NCBI GenBank assembly: GCA_949500635.1 | Contig: CATAWQ010000024.1 | Coordinates: 1-12,182, forward strand | DNA: 12,182 nt | Source: an uncultured Mycoplasmatota bacterium | GTDB taxonomy: Bacteria; Bacillota_I; Bacilli_A; Mycoplasmatales; Mycoplasmoidaceae | Reading direction: 5' to 3' | Shown here: piece after piece, positions 8,105 to 12,182 of the stretch | How the letters are laid out: every line of letters begins with the position of its first letter | Numbering within the stretch: position 1 is the stretch's first letter | Program-made: the position numbers and the translations under genes | The notes under the pieces: model-generated | What the model was told of the DNA's origin: nothing | The model's database searches: none | What the model saw: the letters and a program-made list of their open reading frames with translations, nothing else

Positions 8105-9786
8105 TGGTTGATAAATTCGTTCAAAATAAAAGAGCTTATGAGTTATATGTAAAAACTCCTCTACTAAAAGCTTTATTAAAGATTATTATCCCCGGATTAT
8201 TAATTTCATTAATGATGGGTATTTATTGGTTTATCGATCAAATCATGTTAGCTAGACTAGTTCCACACGATAATGTTCATACATGCGAAAATTTATTTGG
8301 AGTTAATGAAAATACAATTAAAATATGGATTAGTGAAAACGATAAAAATTTAGTGTTTTATGGACCAGGGGAAGTAATTAAATCTGCAATTACCATTTCT
8401 TCACCAATCTCTTTATTAATTTTATGTCTTCCATTTTTTATTTCTACAGGAACAGCAATTATTTTTACACAAGCAATAGGTAAAAATAATCTTAAAAAAG
8501 CACAAGAAGCTTACAAAATTGGTTTTTATGCTACTGCTACATTAGGATTGATGCTAACGCTTATTCTTGGTTGCTTTTGTGAACAAATTTTAATATCAAT
8601 GGCCGGTAATAAAGTTGTTATTAAAGATGGTGCACATGCAAATGAACTGCAACAATATTATGATAAAGTTCACGAATTACAAGTTAAATATGCACACGAT
8701 TTTATATTTATATTATCTCTTGGTCCAGTAATTCCGTGCTTGATTAATTTGTTTTCAGTTTTAATTAGAGCAGAGGGTAGATTAATAGTTCCTACAATTA
8801 TTGCAATAGCAGCAAACATTATTAATGTTTTATTAGATTTTGTGTTAATTTGATTTGTAAAATTAGGTATGAGATCTGGTGGTATTGCTACATTTTTAGG
8901 ATGAACTATTAATTTACTTTTTTTATTAATTTATGTATGATATTTGAATCACAAAAACAAATTTACTTGAATAAACTTTAAAGTTTTATTCATTAAAGTA
9001 AAAATAAATTTTAAAATGTTATTACCAATTGTATTATTAGGTTTATCAGGAGTTTTGGTAGATTTTACATATTCAATCGCAATGATGATATATCTCCCGT
9101 TCTTATCAAAAACATCTAGTATTATTGGTGTATCTGGTGGTGGAGAATATTTCATGACAATATCCGCAGGCGTATTACCGGTATTGAATTTATTATTTTC
9201 AACAATGTGAGGTATAGTTGATGGCAGTCGTCCAATTAATTCATATAATTATTCGATTTGCAATTTTAAAAGAATTAAAAAAACTTATTTATACACTATT
9301 CTAATTACATTAGAATTTGCTTTAATTTGCTTTAATATATTGGTTTGATCGAGTGAATATGTTTTAAAATTCTTTGAAATTCAGGATTCAATGTTAGCAG
9401 ACGGTAAGAAATACATCATGATTGATGCATTAATGTTAATTTTATTCTCATTCCAAGTACCAGGAATTTTAACATTTCAAGGAACAAATAACATATTAAG
9501 AGCTAATATTGCTTCTATTACACAAGATGCTCTTGTATATTACCCAGTATTATTTACAATGCAACAAGTTGCTATAAAAACAAACAATATTTGAGCACTA
9601 ATTTCTTCTTACTCAATAAGTGCATTAATTGCCTCTATTTTAATGACAATTTATTGTACATGATATTTATTAAGAAGACTGGGTTTTATTAAAATAAAAG
9701 CAGTAATAAGCAATAAAAACAAAAAAATTATTATTCCTGGAAATTTTCAAAAAATATCTCTAGCTGAAAAAGCTTTAGATTACTAA
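8104..9786 (+). CDS. MATE-family multidrug/metabolite efflux transporter
   Basis: A 560-residue polytopic membrane protein of the MATE (MOP) superfamily, which exports drugs or metabolites using an ion gradient. The first bundle begins LLKIIIPGLLISLMMGIYWF (25-43) followed by DQIMLARL. The family signature RAEGRLIVP (222-230) with NIINVLLDF and GGIATFLGW closes the first half. A second set of about six helices runs from roughly residue 300 to 530. It is about 100 residues longer than typical MATE proteins. The extra length includes polar loops at about 53-92 and 168-198, which should be extracytoplasmic or loop regions between helices. Two tryptophans (42 and 75) are UGG while later ones are UGA. 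It is the last gene of the leuS operon, and its ATG overlaps the helicase stop by one base. Its 3' end overlaps miaB on the other strand by 12 bases. Substrate is unknown. Confidence 0.9.
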
Positions 9787-11229
9787 TTCGCCATTAAGGG
9801 AAAACCTTGATGCAGAAGTGATCTTAACATTAACAATATTTCCTATTTTAGATTTACCCAAAAAATTAACAACTTTTCAATTAGGTGAATAACCAGTAAA
9901 ATTTTTGTTATTTGTTTTAGAATATCCCTCAACTAAAACCTTTAATGTCTTTCCTATATATTTTTCATTATTTTCTTTAGAATATTTTTTAACTAATTCA
10001 TTTAGTTTTTTCAACCTTTTTTGCTTAATTTCTAAAGAAATTTTATCTTGTATTCTAGCGGCAGGTGTACCACTACGTGGAGAATAAATAAATGTGTAAG
10101 CATTATCAAATTTTACTTTTTTATAAAGCTTTAAAGTGTTGTTGAATGCTTTATCTGATTCATTTGGAAATCCTACAATAATATCTGTAGAAATAGCAAC
10201 ATTGGGAATATTCTTTCTGATGTAATTAATCTTTTTAATGTATTCTTTAATAGCTATTTTCCTATTCATTCTTTTAAGAATTTGTTCATCCCCTGATTGA
10301 ACTGGTAAGTGAATATAGGGCATGATATTAGAATATTTTTTCATGACATCAACAATCTTCAAATCAAAATTTCATGGATTAGATGTAACAAATCTAACTC
10401 TAGGGATATTTGTTTTTGCGACATCTTCTAATAAATCTCAAAACCTATAAGATTTGTTTTGTAAATCAATTCCATAAGAGTTAACATTTTGTCCTAATAG
10501 TGTTACTTCTTTATAACCTTGTTTTATTAAATTGTTTACTTCTTTTAAAATATCATCTTTATTTCTCGAGTGCATTTGTCCTCTGACATAAGGGACAATG
10601 CAATAAGTACAAAAATTATCACAACCTTGCATTATGTTAACAAATGATTTAATCTTAGAATTAATAACTGAAGGAATACTTTCTACTATTGATTTAGATC
10701 TAGATAAAACCTTGATCACCTTTTTCTTATTTTTAATCACATCATAAATAACTTCTGGTAACTCATCTATATTGTGTACACCAATAATAAAATTAATGTT
10801 ATTATTAGTATTCATTATTTTTTCTATAACATGTTCTTCTTGACTCATACAACCACAAATGCCAAAAAGTATATTTGGGTTAGTCTTTTTAAGTTTACTT
10901 AAAAAACCTATTTCACCAAAAACTTTCTTTTCTGCATTCTCTCTGATAGCGCATGTGTTAAGAATAATTAAATCTGCTTTTAAAATTTCTGGTTCATATT
11001 TATATCCTAACTTTGATAGGATGCCATTAATGTGTTCAGTGTCTTTAAAGTTTGATTGGCAACCATAAGTTCTAACACAAAAAGTTAAACCCTTACCAAT
11101 ACCTTGATACTTTTTGTCTAATTTAAAATTTTTAATAATCAAAGAAACTTTTGATCTTTTGACAGATTCTTTGTAGTCAGGTACGCTTTTTATATCAAAT
11201 TTATCTCTAACCATTATCTTATTTAACAT
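9775..11229 (-). CDS. miaB: tRNA-2-methylthio-N6-dimethylallyladenosine synthase MiaB
   Basis: A 484-residue radical-SAM methylthiotransferase that converts i6A37 to ms2i6A37 in tRNAs reading UNN codons. The N-terminal UPF0004 domain supplies three cysteines for the auxiliary Fe-S cluster: Cys57 (YGCQ), Cys93 (NTCAIRENAE) and Cys127 (GCMSQ). The radical-SAM motif GCDNFCTYC gives Cys203, Cys207 and Cys210. The central LGQNVNSYG and IHLPVQSGD and a C-terminal TRAM domain ending in SLNGELVI complete the order. NTCAIRENAE is the MiaB form, distinguishing it from RimO and MtaB. The frame passes through several UGA Trp codons. The ATG at 11229 sits next to a -10 box; Met6 is an alternative start that would lose little. 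Activity requires MiaA and Fe-S assembly factors, none of which is in the window. Confidence 0.95.
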
Positions 11230-11242
11230 TTAATAAATTATT

Positions 11243-11250
11243 ATTATAAT
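11243..11250. promoter_or_regulatory. Palindromic -10 serving miaB and the downstream lipoprotein gene
   Basis: ATTATAAT is a perfect palindrome in the middle of the 33-base gap between divergent start codons. It reads TATAAT on the plus strand (11245-11250) and on the minus strand (11248-11243). Expected start sites leave leaders of about 6-7 bases on each side, with no Shine-Dalgarno. The call rests on sequence match and spacing only. Confidence 0.5.
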
Positions 11251-11262
11251 AATGGTAATTAT

Positions 11263-11991
11263 ATGAAAACTAAATTCAAGGTTATTTCATTATTGTTAAC
11301 AACATCTGCATTATCTCCAGTTGTTGTTAGTTTATCTTCGTGTGCACCTCAAACATCAAATAATTATAAATATATTGATTATTCAATTATCGAAGAAGCT
11401 ACTACTAATGATATTACATGAGGAGAATTAAAAACTCCTAATATTTCATTAAATAGTTTACTATTTGGAAATAAAAAATTTAATGAAGGTAACTATGTTA
11501 TCATGTTTAGCACAACATCATATTTAGCATCTGATGGTTATGAAAGTTATGTTTATGACCTTATTTTTGGTAAAGGTTCATCAACATATAACATTGATGA
11601 TTGAGCAATTGAAAAAAATACTGCATTAGCCGAAATTTATAGAGAATCACTTCGAAATGATAAAGACATTAAGTGAGGAACAGAATCTTCTGGATTAGCT
11701 TTTATTTCTGTAAATGACATAGCAAAAGGTGATGATGTTCAAAGTCCTTTTTCTAAATGGGTAGAAGCTGACACAAATCTTAAAGATCCTGATGGTAAAG
11801 ATTTAATTACTAAAAAACAAGTTGGTAAATATATCAGAAATGATGATGCTGCAAAGAACTTTAGAGCTGTTATCAATAAAATTAAAATTCTATTCTCTAA
11901 TTCTGATGATGTTTATTCAATTCCTACACAAACAGATTCTGAACCATTTAATAATAGGTGTAGAGATGCTGTGCCTTATTTTATATGTTAA
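11263..11991 (+). CDS. Lipoprotein of unknown function, probably truncated by an in-frame UAA
   Basis: Encodes 242 residues up to a UAA at 11989-11991. The lipoprotein signal is clear: MKTKFKVIS, a hydrophobic stretch, then LSSC with Cys27 as the lipidated residue, so the product should be anchored on the outer face of the membrane. The body is polar and not recognised as a named family. It contains a strand-like NYVIMFSTTSYLASDG at about 80 residues after the cysteine's start region, and DAVPYFI directly before the stop. The frame continues after the stop for 36 more convincing codons to a UAG, so the gene looks like a longer one broken by a nonsense substitution. Trp codons are UGA except one UGG. 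The ATG lies just after a -10 box and lacks a Shine-Dalgarno. It could still produce a shortened protein; a sequencing error is also possible. Confidence 0.72.
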
Positions 11992-12102
11992 AAGAAAGGT
12001 AAACCTATAGGTTTCATTAAAGCATCTAATACTGATTCTAAAAATAAACTTAAAGATCAATTTAACAACATCTACAAAGATGATAATTCATCAAAAGACT
12101 AG
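11992..12102 (+). pseudogene. In-frame C-terminal remnant of the preceding lipoprotein gene
   Basis: Thirty-six codons in the same frame as the lipoprotein, following its UAA, read KKGKPIGFIKASNTDSKNKL and then a polar helix-like end before UAG. There is no start codon of its own and no ribosome site. The composition (Lys/Asn/Asp rich) and frame match the upstream protein, so this is taken as its detached tail, restoring a length of about 279 residues. Confidence 0.6.
12061..12087 (+). promoter_or_regulatory. Possible tRNA-Thr promoter inside the lipoprotein remnant
   Basis: A TTTAAC (12061-12066) and GATAAT (12082-12087) pair, 15 bases apart, could start transcription near 12094, about 15 bases before the tRNA. 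Both hexamers are imperfect and the spacing is short, so this is only a candidate. Confidence 0.22.
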
Positions 12103-12108
12103 TCATTA

Positions 12109-12182
12109 GCTGAATTAGTTTAGTGGCAAAATAAGTGAATGGTAATCACTCGCCCCGAGTTCGATTCTCGGATTCAGCACCA
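12109..12182 (+). tRNA. tRNA-Thr, anticodon GGU
   Basis: A complete 74-base cloverleaf. The 7-base-pair acceptor stem is GCTGAAT/ATTCAGC with discriminator A and an encoded CCA at the very end of the window. The D stem is GTTT/AAAT with loop AGTGGCA, and the anticodon stem is AGTGA/TCACT with loop ATGGTAA. The variable loop is 4 bases, and the T arm is CCGAG-TTCGATT-CTCGG. The anticodon GGT at 34-36 reads ACC and ACU threonine codons. G1-C72 and C2-G71 agree with known threonine identity pairs. It begins only 6 bases after the UAG of the lipoprotein remnant, so it needs either a promoter inside that gene or read-through from it. Confidence 0.95.

Noticed and set aside
7789..8124. A 111-codon minus-strand open frame rich in hydrophobic residues
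   Set aside because: It is the antisense shadow of the lysine-rich tail of the helicase gene; AAA/AAG codons read backwards give Phe/Leu runs. No start signal, and the plus strand is clearly coding.
1..12182. CRISPR array, insertion sequence, prophage or toxin-antitoxin pair
   Set aside because: No spaced direct repeats, transposase, integrase or small paired genes were seen; nearly all the sequence is accounted for by the listed genes.

Overview
The window is a compact, AT-rich stretch of a mollicute (mycoplasma-type) chromosome. UGA is read as tryptophan: every long reading frame is intact only if UGA is sense. In leuS about 18 of 19 tryptophan codons are UGA, and they fall at conserved positions such as the QRYWG-type motif. 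Lipoprotein signal peptides, very short gaps and salvage-type metabolism fit the same picture. The species cannot be fixed from the sequence. A BspA-like leucine-rich-repeat lipoprotein together with a MATE pump, PurB and MiaB would suit the Malacoplasma/Ureaplasma side of the class, but that is a guess.

Layout from left to right. deoD (minus, cut by the window edge) diverges from mnmA (plus). mnmA meets purB (minus) tail to tail with a 4-base overlap. purB diverges from an AlkA-like DNA glycosylase gene (plus). Next comes a small surface lipoprotein gene with a 20-A homopolymer in its promoter. A tight plus-strand operon follows: leuS, a DEAD-box RNA helicase and a MATE-family transporter, with junctions of a 1-base gap and a 1-base overlap. 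The MATE gene overlaps the tail of miaB (minus) by 12 bases. miaB diverges from a second lipoprotein gene, which is interrupted by an in-frame UAA. A tRNA-Thr(GGU) gene ends the window.

Functional themes are purine salvage (DeoD, PurB), translation and tRNA biology (MnmA thiouridine, MiaB methylthio-adenosine, LeuRS, tRNA-Thr, RNA helicase), DNA repair (AlkA-like), drug/metabolite export (MATE) and surface variability (two lipoproteins). No mobile element, CRISPR array or defence island was seen, and no stretch over 300 bases lacks a gene.

The observations most worth a second look are regulatory. The poly-A tract between putative -35 and -10 elements is laid out like a phase-variable lipoprotein promoter. 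The three divergent gene pairs are each served by a single near-palindromic ATTATAAT-type -10 in a gap of only 33 to 41 bases. Only one of the nine protein genes shows a clear Shine-Dalgarno sequence, and several -10 boxes sit so close to their ATG that the mRNAs would be leaderless or nearly so.
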